A stretch of DNA of 16,208 nt from QPIN01 sp964472945 (lineage in GTDB: Bacteria > Pseudomonadota > Gammaproteobacteria > Methylococcales > Methylomonadaceae), in NCBI GenBank assembly GCA_964472945.1, contig CAYYNM010000056.1:1-16208 (forward strand). Direction: 5' to 3'. Below are positions 1 to 5,869 of this stretch, piece after piece. Every line of letters starts with the position of its first letter. The first letter of the stretch is position 1. Under the pieces are notes generated by a model, which saw only the letters and a list, made by a program, of their open reading frames with translations, had not been told where the DNA came from and did no database searches. A program made the position numbers and the translations under genes.

Positions 1-55
1 AAAGTCAAAAGTCAAAAGTCAAAAGTCAAAAGTCAAAAGTCAAAAGTCAAAAGTC
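1..55. repeat. Heptanucleotide tandem repeat (AAAGTCA)n
   Basis: The first 55 bases are AAAGTCA repeated seven full times plus six bases of an eighth copy, without a mismatch. The array touches the left edge, so its true length is unknown. The period of 7 is not a multiple of 3. It lies outside any visible gene, downstream of the minus-strand PEP-CTERM pair. The unit is too short for CRISPR and has no spacers. Confidence 0.95.
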
Positions 56-216
56 GAGACCCCTTTCTTTTTTCTTCCTTCCCTTGGGCGATTTTTATGT
101 CGTAATCTTGCCTTATTATAGCTACGATTCCGTGTTTCAATAACACCACAAGAAGAAATAACTGAATCAAATTTTTCCTATAGCTAAAATCAAGCTGGCT
201 GCTGACCTTTTGATTC

Positions 217-858
217 CTAACGTCGGCTAAAGCTAATAAGCATAACTAGGCTAGAACTAAATAAAAGAAAAGCTGCTGGGGTGGGTACTGAACTGACATG
301 ACCTGCAGTTGTACTTAAGGAGCTAATGACCAAATCAGCCTCTAAGCCACCTACTATTTGTAGCGAGATACTATTGATTTGTTGAAAATTTATGCCAGCA
401 AAAGAAGAAAACATTATGCTTTGAACTCCTTCCCTTGCTTTAAATAAGGTGTAAGATGCTTGGTTTTTTGAACTATCAGACACCGATAAAATAAAATCTG
501 AATTTTGTAGGTCATTACTGTAAATATCTAAAGCAAAAGCATTATTTTTGATGTTTTCTACCAGGTCTACCGCAACAGAGCTTGCCCACGAAATTGTACT
601 AGTAGCGCTAGATTGTGCATTAGTACTATGTGCATAAAAGCCTAGAGGTGCAATAATATCAGCTTTAGCATTGCTTCCTTGTTTGATGATGCTCACAGAC
701 CTGCCACCTCCAAAAGCTGAGAGGGAGGGTTGATATATATCTAAAGTGTCAGCGACAATATGCATTGAACCATCAGAAAAATCATCAATAAGTGTTGCAT
801 GCGCTGAGCTTGAGATAAAACTTGTTACTAATGCAAAAGTTAAAATATATATATTCAC
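217..858 (-). CDS. PEP-CTERM (VPTP-type) sorted exported protein, paralogue 1
   Basis: A 213-residue protein of unknown specific role, predicted to be exported and then sorted by an exosortase. It starts with a Sec-type signal peptide ending near AHA (residues 19-21). It ends with VPTPAAFLLF, a hydrophobic helix and a final RR, the three-part PEP-CTERM layout in the VPLPA/VPTP variant. The body has a low-complexity, Ser/Ala/Ile-rich beta-type composition and the phrase SAFGGGR. The start is GTG at 858, preceded by AGAGG eight bases upstream. It follows its paralogue (880-1533) by 21 bases and is very probably co-transcribed from the sigma-54 promoter at 1698-1713. No cysteine is obvious in the mature part. 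What the body binds cannot be told from sequence alone. Confidence 0.85.
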   Translation of the reverse strand: MNIYILTFALVTSFISSSAHATLIDDFSDGSMHIVADTLDIYQPSLSAFGGGRSVSIIKQGSNAKADIIAPLGFYAHSTNAQSSATSTISWASSVAVDLVENIKNNAFALDIYSNDLQNSDFILSVSDSSKNQASYTLFKAREGVQSIMFSSFAGINFQQINSISLQIVGGLEADLVISSLSTTAGHVSSVPTPAAFLLFSSSLVMLISFSRR

Positions 859-879
859 CTTTAAGCCCTCTGTTTAAAA

Positions 880-1533
880 TTAAACCGTTATACGACGATT
901 AAAGCGAAAAGCAACTAATCCCATACCCAACAAAACTAAAACTGAAGGGGTAGGAACCGTACTTATCGAGTTAAGTGTCAGGTCAGATGCTATATCTCCC
1001 ACAATTTTTAGTGAAATATCTGTAATCTGAAGAAAATTTATATTTGCTGCAAATAAAGATAAAGCAATAAATTGAACACCAGTACCAGCCCCAGATAAAG
1101 TAAAGCTACCCGTATTATTTAATATATCAGTAACAGATAATATTAAATCAATATTTCCTTGGTCAATACTCAGAATGTCTAAAGCAAAATTAGTAGTAGA
1201 CCGGCCTTCAATTAGATCAATGCCTGTATTGGAGTGCCAAGCAATAGTACTTGTGGCGCTTGTTAGTGCATCTGCGCTGTGTGCATAGATTCCAGGTGGT
1301 GCGATAACATTTGCACTAGCCGCTAGTAGCCCATTTTTAGATATACTTATTGTACGGCCACCTCCAAAAGCAGATATAGTTGTAGTCGATGACGCTGAAG
1401 CACTTCCGGAAAGTGGTGGGAAGCCAACACCCACGGACATTGATTCCTCAGTAAAATTATCAATCATAGCGGCATTAACAATATTTGAAGTAGCTACTAA
1501 AAGGAATGAAAATACTAAAATATATTTATTCAT
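880..1533 (-). CDS. PEP-CTERM (VPTP-type) sorted exported protein, paralogue 2
   Basis: A 217-residue exported protein, the first gene of the two-gene unit and a clear paralogue of the next one. Shared blocks in the same order include MIDNF / LIDDF after the signal peptide, SAFGGGR, IAPPGIYAHS / IAPLGFYAHS, ATSTI, NFALDI / AFALDI, LILSV / FILSV and SLKIVG / SLQIVG. The tail is VPTPSVLVLL, a hydrophobic helix and RR, then ITV. The signal peptide ends near VNA (residues 19-21). The start ATG at 1533 has only a weak GAG element. A 155-nt leader precedes it, carrying a predicted riboswitch and a hairpin. PEP-CTERM proteins are generally linked to exopolysaccharide or biofilm matrix; that role here is inference. 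Confidence 0.87.
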   Translation of the reverse strand: MNKYILVFSFLLVATSNIVNAAMIDNFTEESMSVGVGFPPLSGSASASSTTTISAFGGGRTISISKNGLLAASANVIAPPGIYAHSADALTSATSTIAWHSNTGIDLIEGRSTTNFALDILSIDQGNIDLILSVTDILNNTGSFTLSGAGTGVQFIALSLFAANINFLQITDISLKIVGDIASDLTLNSISTVPTPSVLVLLGMGLVAFRFNRRITV

Positions 1534-1554
1534 TTGTAAGTCTCAGTTAAAACT

Positions 1555-1581
1555 AAAAAGTCCTTACGGAAGGTTCCGTAA
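1555..1581 (-). terminator. Leader hairpin with T-run, possible riboswitch-controlled terminator
   Basis: On the minus strand TTACGGAACCTTCCGTAA (1581-1564) is a perfect 8-bp inverted repeat around CC. Four bases after it comes TTTTT (1559-1555). It lies 5 bases downstream of the predicted aptamer and 31 bases before the start codon at 1533, the usual place for an expression platform. The short gap between stem and T-run makes it a less than ideal terminator, and the palindrome could instead be a protein-binding site. Confidence 0.5.
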
Positions 1582-1586
1582 ATAAA

Positions 1587-1670
1587 TACGACCCAGCTAT
1601 CTCTTAATTATAAAGAGACCTGAAGCTTTCCGGCCCTGTTTTGCAACAGGTGTGGCAATTAAGGATCATA
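1587..1670 (-). ncRNA. GEMM / c-di-GMP-I-like riboswitch candidate
   Basis: Read on the minus strand, the 84-nt stretch folds by eye like a class I c-di-GMP aptamer. P1 is UAUGAUCC paired with GGGUCGUA (8 bp with G-U pairs). Twelve nucleotides follow, then P2, CCUGUU-GCAA-AACAGG, a perfect 6-bp stem with a GNRA loop. Next is GGAAAGC, which matches CGCAAAGC of the family. P3 follows with AGGUCUCUU and AAGAGAUAGC, like the family's GGCCU / GGUAGC arms and receptor. The order, the 12-nt P1-P2 joint and the GNRA loop agree with the Vc2-type aptamer as I remember it. The 5' joint is divergent from the usual GGGCAAACC, so ligand and activity are uncertain. It lies about 17 nt after the predicted sigma-54 start site and before the PEP-CTERM pair. 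Confidence 0.65.
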
Positions 1671-1697
1671 AAATATTTATAATCTTAATCTCTGTAA

Positions 1698-1713
1698 AGC
1701 AAACTTGATGCCA
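1698..1713 (-). promoter_or_regulatory. Sigma-54 (-24/-12) promoter for the PEP-CTERM pair
   Basis: The minus strand reads TGGCAT-CAAGT-TTGCT. This matches the sigma-54 consensus TGGCAC-N5-TTGCT with correct GG-to-GC spacing and one tolerated change (T for C). The predicted start site is near 1687. It points at the PEP-CTERM genes, while a sigma-54 activator gene is divergently encoded 136 bases away. Confidence 0.8.
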
Positions 1714-1726
1714 AATTTTTAATTCC

Positions 1727-1754
1727 TTGAAAAACAACAATACTCAGCTAAAAT
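1727..1754 (+). promoter_or_regulatory. Sigma-70-type promoter for the activator operon
   Basis: TTGAAA (1727-1732), a 16-bp spacer and TAAAAT (1749-1754) each match the -35 and -10 consensus at five of six bases. The predicted start is near 1761, giving a leader of about 88 nt before the ATG at 1849. The palindrome at 1767-1782 lies just after this start site. Confidence 0.45.
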
Positions 1755-1766
1755 AATGCTTATTGA

Positions 1767-1782
1767 CTGACAAATTTGTCAG
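1767..1782. promoter_or_regulatory. Palindromic operator / candidate enhancer site 1
   Basis: CTGACAAATTTGTCAG is a perfect 16-bp palindrome. Its centre is about 88 bp upstream of the predicted sigma-54 start at 1687, within the usual range for enhancer-binding proteins. It also lies just downstream of the predicted start of the activator operon, so a bound protein could repress that operon. It shares TGACA/TGTCA half-sites with the second palindrome. Confidence 0.6.
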
Positions 1783-1796
1783 GCTTTCGGACAGTT

Positions 1797-1808
1797 ATGA
1801 CATGTCAT
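1797..1808. promoter_or_regulatory. Palindromic operator / candidate enhancer site 2
   Basis: ATGACATGTCAT is a perfect 12-bp palindrome with the same TGACA/TGTCA half-sites as 1767-1782 but no spacer between them. Its centre lies about 115 bp upstream of the predicted sigma-54 start and 27 bp from the first palindrome's centre. Its spacing differs from site 1, so it may be a weaker site or a chance match. Confidence 0.45.
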
Positions 1809-1848
1809 TTTTTGGCATGTTGATTTTGTAAATGGAAATCCATCTTTT

Positions 1849-3129
1849 ATGCTTGAAAATTCAATTTCATTAGAGTCTCTATTAGAGACGCATGAGTTAC
1901 CCTTTGTAATCATTGGTGCGGCTCTCACAGTTGTGGGGCTTAATAAAGCATGGGAAAAACGGCATAATATTTGCAGGAAAGGATCAATTGGAAAAGCTTG
2001 TTGTAAAAATGCACCCAACTGTAGGCATGCTGAATTATTTAAAACATTGGAGCCTTATATATTTACAGAAGTCATAAATGAAGAAATTCAGCAAACAGTC
2101 CGAGGTTATCCATTGCTAGATCATGATGGCACGGTCTATTTGGGAGAAACTATTACTCAGAGTCATGTTTTATTAAATGTAAATGATAGAAATAAAATGG
2201 TGGGCTCTAGCGCTGTTTTTAGTCAGTATAAGAATAAGCTATTAAAAGCTGCAAAAACGCAAGCAGCCACTTTTTTACTGGGAGATACGGGCACTGGTAA
2301 AGAATTAGCGGCTGAATTTATTCATAGCCATTCCAAACGGGCGGAGCAAGAGTTTGTAGTGGTTGATTGTACGGTTTTAACGGAAGCCTTATTCGAAAGT
2401 GAATTATTTGGTCATGAAAAAGGTGCTTTTACAGGTGCAACAGCTGTAAAAAAGGGCTTGTTTGAATTGGCTGATCAAGGTACTTTATTTTTGGATGAAA
2501 TAGGTGAGCTGCCTTTATCGCAACAGCCAAAATTACTTAGAGCTATAGAAGCTGGGCAATTTCGGCGTGTTGGAAGTACGACGACGTTAACATCAGACGT
2601 TCGTATAATTAGTGCAACACATAGAAATTTGCCACAAATGGTTAAGGCCGGAGAGTTTAGAGAAGATTTGTTTTATCGAGTGTCGGTTTTTCCTGTTCAA
2701 GTTCCAACCTTAGCTGAACGTTTACAAGATATTCCTGAAATCACTGATTATCTATTGAAACAGCTGGGGCAAAGAGATGGCCAACAATACAGTATGAGTA
2801 AAGAGGCATTGATAAAACTATTAAAACATCAATGGCCAGGTAATATTAGAGAATTAAAAAACTGTTTACAACTTGCTTGTAGCCTATGCGATATGCAATA
2901 TATAACTGAAGAAGATATTAGCTATATGGAACCGGTTTCAGAGCAAAAGCCTTTGCTGGAGTCAGTAGCGGTAACTTCGGTAAAAGGGAGTCCTTTGCAG
3001 CAAATGGAAAGTGATATTATTCAGGCACTTTTGCAAAAGCACCAAGGTAATCGAAAGCTTGTTGCGGCTGAAATGGACATTAGTGAACGAACACTTTACC
3101 GTAAGTTAAAACGTTTTGAACTCAATTAA
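1849..3129 (+). CDS. Sigma-54-dependent activator with PAS-like sensor (no receiver domain)
   Basis: A 426-residue cytoplasmic enhancer-binding protein that should drive sigma-54 RNA polymerase open-complex formation by ATP hydrolysis. Residues about 8-105 look like a PAS-type sensor with a tight cluster C42, C51, C52, C58, H60. The AAA+ domain spans about 117-335, with Walker A GDTGTGKE (145-152), the sigma-54-contacting GAFTGA loop (192-197), Walker B LFLDE (D216, E217) and FREDLFYR. The C-terminal Fis-type helix-turn-helix is about 388-424 (AAEMDISERTLYRKL). There is no phosphorylatable receiver domain, unlike PrsR/NtrC-type regulators, so it probably senses a signal directly, perhaps redox, metal or a ligand at the Cys cluster. 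It is divergent from a sigma-54 promoter that controls PEP-CTERM genes, its likely target. The SD before ATG 1849 is poor. Confidence 0.93.
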   Translation: MLENSISLESLLETHELPFVIIGAALTVVGLNKAWEKRHNICRKGSIGKACCKNAPNCRHAELFKTLEPYIFTEVINEEIQQTVRGYPLLDHDGTVYLGETITQSHVLLNVNDRNKMVGSSAVFSQYKNKLLKAAKTQAATFLLGDTGTGKELAAEFIHSHSKRAEQEFVVVDCTVLTEALFESELFGHEKGAFTGATAVKKGLFELADQGTLFLDEIGELPLSQQPKLLRAIEAGQFRRVGSTTTLTSDVRIISATHRNLPQMVKAGEFREDLFYRVSVFPVQVPTLAERLQDIPEITDYLLKQLGQRDGQQYSMSKEALIKLLKHQWPGNIRELKNCLQLACSLCDMQYITEEDISYMEPVSEQKPLLESVAVTSVKGSPLQQMESDIIQALLQKHQGNRKLVAAEMDISERTLYRKLKRFELN

Positions 3130-3143
3130 AGTAGATTGAAAAT

Positions 3144-4076
3144 ATGAAACCTTCATTAATAAACTGGACTTTCAGTTGCATAGATTCAGGGAACACTTTA
3201 ACTGAGCCTCCCAATGATTTAAGAGCCAGGGTAAATGAAATTCAGGAATTACCGCCTTTACCAGGTATTGCGGCAAAAATCATGAAGCTTGCTACGGACC
3301 CTTTGGCAGATGCGAAAAGATTAGCAGATATTGTTGAAATGGACCCTTTGTTAACAACGCAAGTTATTCGTTGGGCTAGCTCTTCACTTTACGGGTATAA
3401 AGGTAAAATCAGTCGTGTTCAAGATGCTATTAGTCGAGTGCTTGGCTATCAATTTGTATTTGACCTTGTTCTAGGCTTGTCCGCATTATCCCCTTTAAAA
3501 GCACCCACGGAGGGTGTTATAGGTATTCGTGCTTTTTGGATGCATGCTCTGGCAAGTACGCGTTTAATGAGTGAATTAAATGCTTTGCTTCCTTTTGAGC
3601 AAAGAATAGAGTCACAAACGGTGTTTTTTGTAGCCTTAATGCATAATATAGGTTTTCCTGTTTTAGGGGATCAGTTTGAAGATGAGTTTAATATATTATC
3701 TAATTTAATTACAGCAAACCCGAGTTTAAGCCTACCTAAGCTGGAAAAATTTGCTTTTGGGATTGATCACTGTGAATTAGGGTATTGGCTATTAAAAAAC
3801 TGGAATATGCCTGCAGCTGTGGTTGATGTTGTTTATCATCACCATAATCCAAACTATAGAGGGGAGAATTACCAACTAAATTTACTCACCTTTTTAACTG
3901 ATAGCTTATTAGCCTCCATAAATATAGGTGATGCTCACAATGAAACAGAATATGAGAATATTTATCAAGAGTTGAATTTAAATGCTACAGAAGTTAATGG
4001 CGTATTTGAAAAAGTAGAAAGCCAGTTAGAGGATATTAAAGAGATGGTGAAAATATGTATGAATACAACTAATTAA
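3144..4076 (+). CDS. HDOD domain signalling protein
   Basis: A 310-residue protein whose residues about 33-230 form an HDOD domain. Signature pieces are ELPPLPGIAAKIMKLA, the helix DIVEMDPLLTTQVIRWASS and GYKGKISRVQDAISRVLG. At the position of the HD metal motif it reads LMHNIG (H167-N168), so the Asp of a true HD phosphohydrolase is absent, as is usual in HDOD proteins. It starts 14 bases after the sigma-54 activator and is probably in the same operon. HDOD proteins take part in signal relay, often near c-di-GMP or two-component genes; the exact partner is unknown. The far N-terminus (1-30) has no recognised domain. No membrane segment is seen. Confidence 0.88.
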   Translation: MKPSLINWTFSCIDSGNTLTEPPNDLRARVNEIQELPPLPGIAAKIMKLATDPLADAKRLADIVEMDPLLTTQVIRWASSSLYGYKGKISRVQDAISRVLGYQFVFDLVLGLSALSPLKAPTEGVIGIRAFWMHALASTRLMSELNALLPFEQRIESQTVFFVALMHNIGFPVLGDQFEDEFNILSNLITANPSLSLPKLEKFAFGIDHCELGYWLLKNWNMPAAVVDVVYHHHNPNYRGENYQLNLLTFLTDSLLASINIGDAHNETEYENIYQELNLNATEVNGVFEKVESQLEDIKEMVKICMNTTN

Positions 4077-4121
4077 TAAAGCACGCCTAATAACTTGCTT
4101 TATTACTGTCTCCCTTAGTCG

Positions 4122-4196
4122 ATTGTAGAGAGGACTTTAGTCTGCAATAACTCAAAAATACTGATTCAATGGCGGACTAAAGCCTCTCTCTACAAT
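4122..4196. repeat. 75-bp palindromic dispersed repeat (TTGTAG family)
   Basis: The left arm ATTGTAGAGAGGACTTTAG (4122-4140) continues to GTCTGC and is mirrored by GCGGACTAAAG-CCTCTCTCTACAAT (4172-4196) around a 26-base loop. Related copies lie at 11981-12051 and, shortened, at 5429-5458. It is intergenic, just after the HDOD gene, and may act as a transcription barrier. Confidence 0.85.
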
Positions 4197-4314
4197 TTAT
4201 AAGCAGCGGTTTGTTAATACCCATATTACAAAAAACCCCATAGCATGAAAAGCTATATCCAGCCTTTTTATAAGTAAATATAATATAATGAATTATTCAC
4301 TTAAATATGAGTGG

Positions 4315-4350
4315 AAAAATTATAAAAATTATAAAAATTATAAAAATTAT
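4315..4350. repeat. 9-bp tandem repeat (TATAAAAAT) before a start codon
   Basis: Three perfect copies of TATAAAAAT (4321-4347) follow a partial copy and end in TAT, directly before TGAGGAG, the ribosome-binding site of the gene starting at 4366. Copy number changes of one unit would alter promoter or leader spacing by 9 bp. The AT-rich unit contains TATAAA, which resembles a -10 box. Confidence 0.85.
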
Positions 4351-4365
4351 TGAGGAGTAGGGTCA

Positions 4366-5118
4366 ATGTGTTGGAGTGGTGAAGCATCAGGTGTTTTAGC
4401 TGTTGCAGGTTTAAGTACAGCAGCTTATGTTGCATATAAAGGGGAGTCCAAAGAGCTATGGATTCCATTAGCATATTTTGCCTTAATGGAATTATTACAG
4501 GCTTTTACTTATGTTTATATTGATTTATGTGGTAACCCCAGTAATCAGGTGCTTACACTGCTTGGTTATATTCATATTGCTTTTCAGCCATTTTTTGTCA
4601 ATATGGTTGCAATGTACTTTATTCCAGAGAGTGTTAAATTAAAAATTCGTACAACTGTCTATACTCTTTGTGCCATAAGCTCTGTAGCCATGCTGATCAA
4701 AATGTTTCCATTTGATTGGGCGGGAGCATGTGTAGTGGGCGTTGAAGGCTTTTGTGGTACGCAAACTTGTTCTGTTTCTGGGGATTGGCATATTGCATGG
4801 CAATTACCACTTAATGGATTAATGTCTTCACCTGTCCATTGGCTGTTTGGTTTTAACTGGGGCTTGCATGCCTTTGTGTATATTTTAGCGTCATTTTGTC
4901 TGCCTTTTATATACGGCTCATGGCGTTTTGTGGGATTCCATTATTTGATTGGACCTTATATTTCAGATATTACGACTTCTGACCCAAATGAGTATGCTGC
5001 CGTATGGTGTCTATTTTCAATTGCATTATGTGTTTCTGTTATTAAAACGCCTATTAGAAAACATTTGCATGTTAAAACTTGGCCTTACTATCAGAAGCAT
5101 GTTGCTGATGACTTGTAA
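4366..5118 (+). CDS. DUF5765-like integral membrane protein
   Basis: A 250-residue polytopic membrane protein with about seven predicted hydrophobic helices, matching in start (MCWSGEAS) and layout what I recall of the DUF5765 family. It begins MCWSGEASG, then has a small hydrophobic helix, YKG and PLAYFALMELLQAF. A periplasmic-looking loop carries several cysteines (GACVVGVEGFCGTQTC, about residues 123-138) that could form disulfides. The end HVKTWPYYQKH is cytoplasmic-looking and basic. The start is well supported by GAGGAG eight bases before ATG 4366. The gene stands alone between repeats. Its function is not known; the family name is only a label. Confidence 0.75.
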   Translation: MCWSGEASGVLAVAGLSTAAYVAYKGESKELWIPLAYFALMELLQAFTYVYIDLCGNPSNQVLTLLGYIHIAFQPFFVNMVAMYFIPESVKLKIRTTVYTLCAISSVAMLIKMFPFDWAGACVVGVEGFCGTQTCSVSGDWHIAWQLPLNGLMSSPVHWLFGFNWGLHAFVYILASFCLPFIYGSWRFVGFHYLIGPYISDITTSDPNEYAAVWCLFSIALCVSVIKTPIRKHLHVKTWPYYQKHVADDL

Positions 5119-5135
5119 TAAATAACCTCAATAAT

Positions 5136-5356
5136 TTGGAAGTTAGGCTTTAGCCTAGGAGGCTGTCCGAGAATAGAGAACCTGCTACGGAAAAAGCCCT
5201 TTTGGCCACTTTTTCCGTTCATTTTCGTTAAATAGCGCAACTATTCGCCTCAAATGAACGAAAAAATTGACTCAAAAGGGCTTTCCCTCGCGACGGTTTC
5301 TATTCTCGGACAGCCTCCTAGCTTGATGCATGTGGGACTGAAGTCCCTTCTTGCAG
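5136..5356. repeat. Palindromic repeat split by a MITE
   Basis: TTGGAAGTTAGGCTTTAGCC (5136-5155) and, after the MITE, GTGGGACTGAAGTCCCTTCTTGC (ends 5354) look like the two arms of one palindromic repeat. Read on the opposite strand the second arm is GCAAGAAGGGACTTCAGTCC, parallel to the first. The first arm also resembles the complement of the right arm at 12229-12280. The intervening MITE would have inserted in the loop. Confidence 0.5.
5155..5321. mobile_element. 167-bp MITE with 19-bp terminal inverted repeats and CTAG duplication
   Basis: The termini GAGGCTGTCCGAGAATAGA (5159-5177) and its exact complement (5299-5317) are perfect 19-bp inverted repeats, each bordered outside by CTAG (5155-5158, 5318-5321). 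Inside, further arms pair: AAGCCCTTTTG with CAAAAGGGCTT, and CCGTTCATTT with AAATGAACG, around AATAGCGCAACTATT. The whole unit would fold into one long hairpin. There is no coding capacity, so it is non-autonomous. A CTAG duplication fits the YTAR targets of the IS5 group, but CTAG is itself palindromic and could be part of the TIR. Confidence 0.88.
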
Positions 5357-5428
5357 ATAAATAGATGCATAATGTATTTCGTACTCATTCCATAACAATA
5401 TATACGGTGAAAAATAAAGGCTAATACT

Positions 5429-5458
5429 TTGTAGAGTGGGCTTCAGTCAGCTCTACAA
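5429..5458. repeat. 30-bp short copy of the TTGTAG palindromic repeat
   Basis: TTGTAGAG (5429-5436) and CTCTACAA (5451-5458) flank TGGGCTTCAGTCAG. Sequence and ends match a single arm of the longer copies at 4122-4196 and 11981-12051, suggesting an internally deleted or single-arm derivative. Confidence 0.7.
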
Positions 5459-5488
5459 TCATAAGCTATAGTTTTTTAAGAGTTATGA

Positions 5489-5620
5489 TTAATTATCCTT
5501 CTCAAACATTTGTTTTAATCGGCGTTTAAATTTTTCTTTATCTTTCAAGTATAAAAATAAAATAAAAATAAAAGGCCAGCCTATTAAAATAATGATTTTG
5601 CTTGCAACAGAAAAACTCAT
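5489..5620 (-). CDS. 43-residue single-helix membrane miniprotein
   Basis: A short reading frame starting at ATG 5620, preceded by AGGGGA seven bases upstream, a good SD. The product begins MSFSVASKIIILIGWPFIF, forms one strongly hydrophobic helix (about residues 9-25), then a highly charged tail (LKDKEKFKRRLKQMFEKDN) that should be an amphipathic cytoplasmic helix. No family is recognised. The composition (clean hydrophobic core, basic-rich tail, SD) is unlike random AT-rich DNA, but the gene is short, so chance cannot be excluded. It lies alone in a repeat-rich spacer. Confidence 0.55.
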   Translation of the reverse strand: MSFSVASKIIILIGWPFIFILFLYLKDKEKFKRRLKQMFEKDN

Positions 5621-5793
5621 ACATTTTCCCCTATAAAGTTAAAGAGTGATGATTAAGGTTTAATCTAAAAAGCTTTAGAGATAGCCATCTAAAAAAATCA
5701 GTATACCCTTTCATATCAGATCAGCAATTCTAATTGTAACAAATCTGTAAATCTCCAGCTTCTATAACACTAGGTGAGGTTGTGGGAATAAGG

Positions 5794-5821
5794 GTAGAGA
5801 CAAGGTATGCCTTGTCTCTAC
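5794..5821. repeat. 28-bp palindrome GTAGAGACAAGG / CCTTGTCTCTAC
   Basis: A perfect 12-bp inverted repeat around TATG, 48 bases before the start at 5870. Repeats that begin GTAGAGAC are widespread as small interspersed palindromes in several bacterial groups. No T-run follows on either strand, so it is listed as a repeat and not as a terminator. Confidence 0.8.
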
Positions 5822-5869
5822 TTATTAAGGTACAATGCCGGCATATTATTTAGTTACCAACCTTAAAAA

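Noticed and set aside
1..55. CRISPR or other spaced array
   Set aside because: Unit of 7 bases with no spacers; a plain tandem repeat.
1645..1660. TGCCAC-N5-TTGCA on the minus strand as a second sigma-54 promoter
   Set aside because: The spacing is right, but the invariant GG of -24 is GC, and the bases form the P2 stem and joint of the predicted aptamer. The site at 1698-1713 matches better.
1819..1836. TTGGCATGTTGATTTTG as a sigma-54 promoter for the activator gene
   Set aside because: The -24 part fits but there is no GC at the -12 position.
1779..2018. 79-residue minus-strand open frame overlapping the sigma-54 activator start
   Set aside because: It lies across the activator's 5' end and the operator region in antisense, without SD or recognisable domains; a shadow frame.
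5794..5821. Palindrome as an intrinsic terminator or operator of the MetF-like gene
   Set aside because: No T-run follows, and its sequence matches a common interspersed repeat; regulation cannot be claimed.
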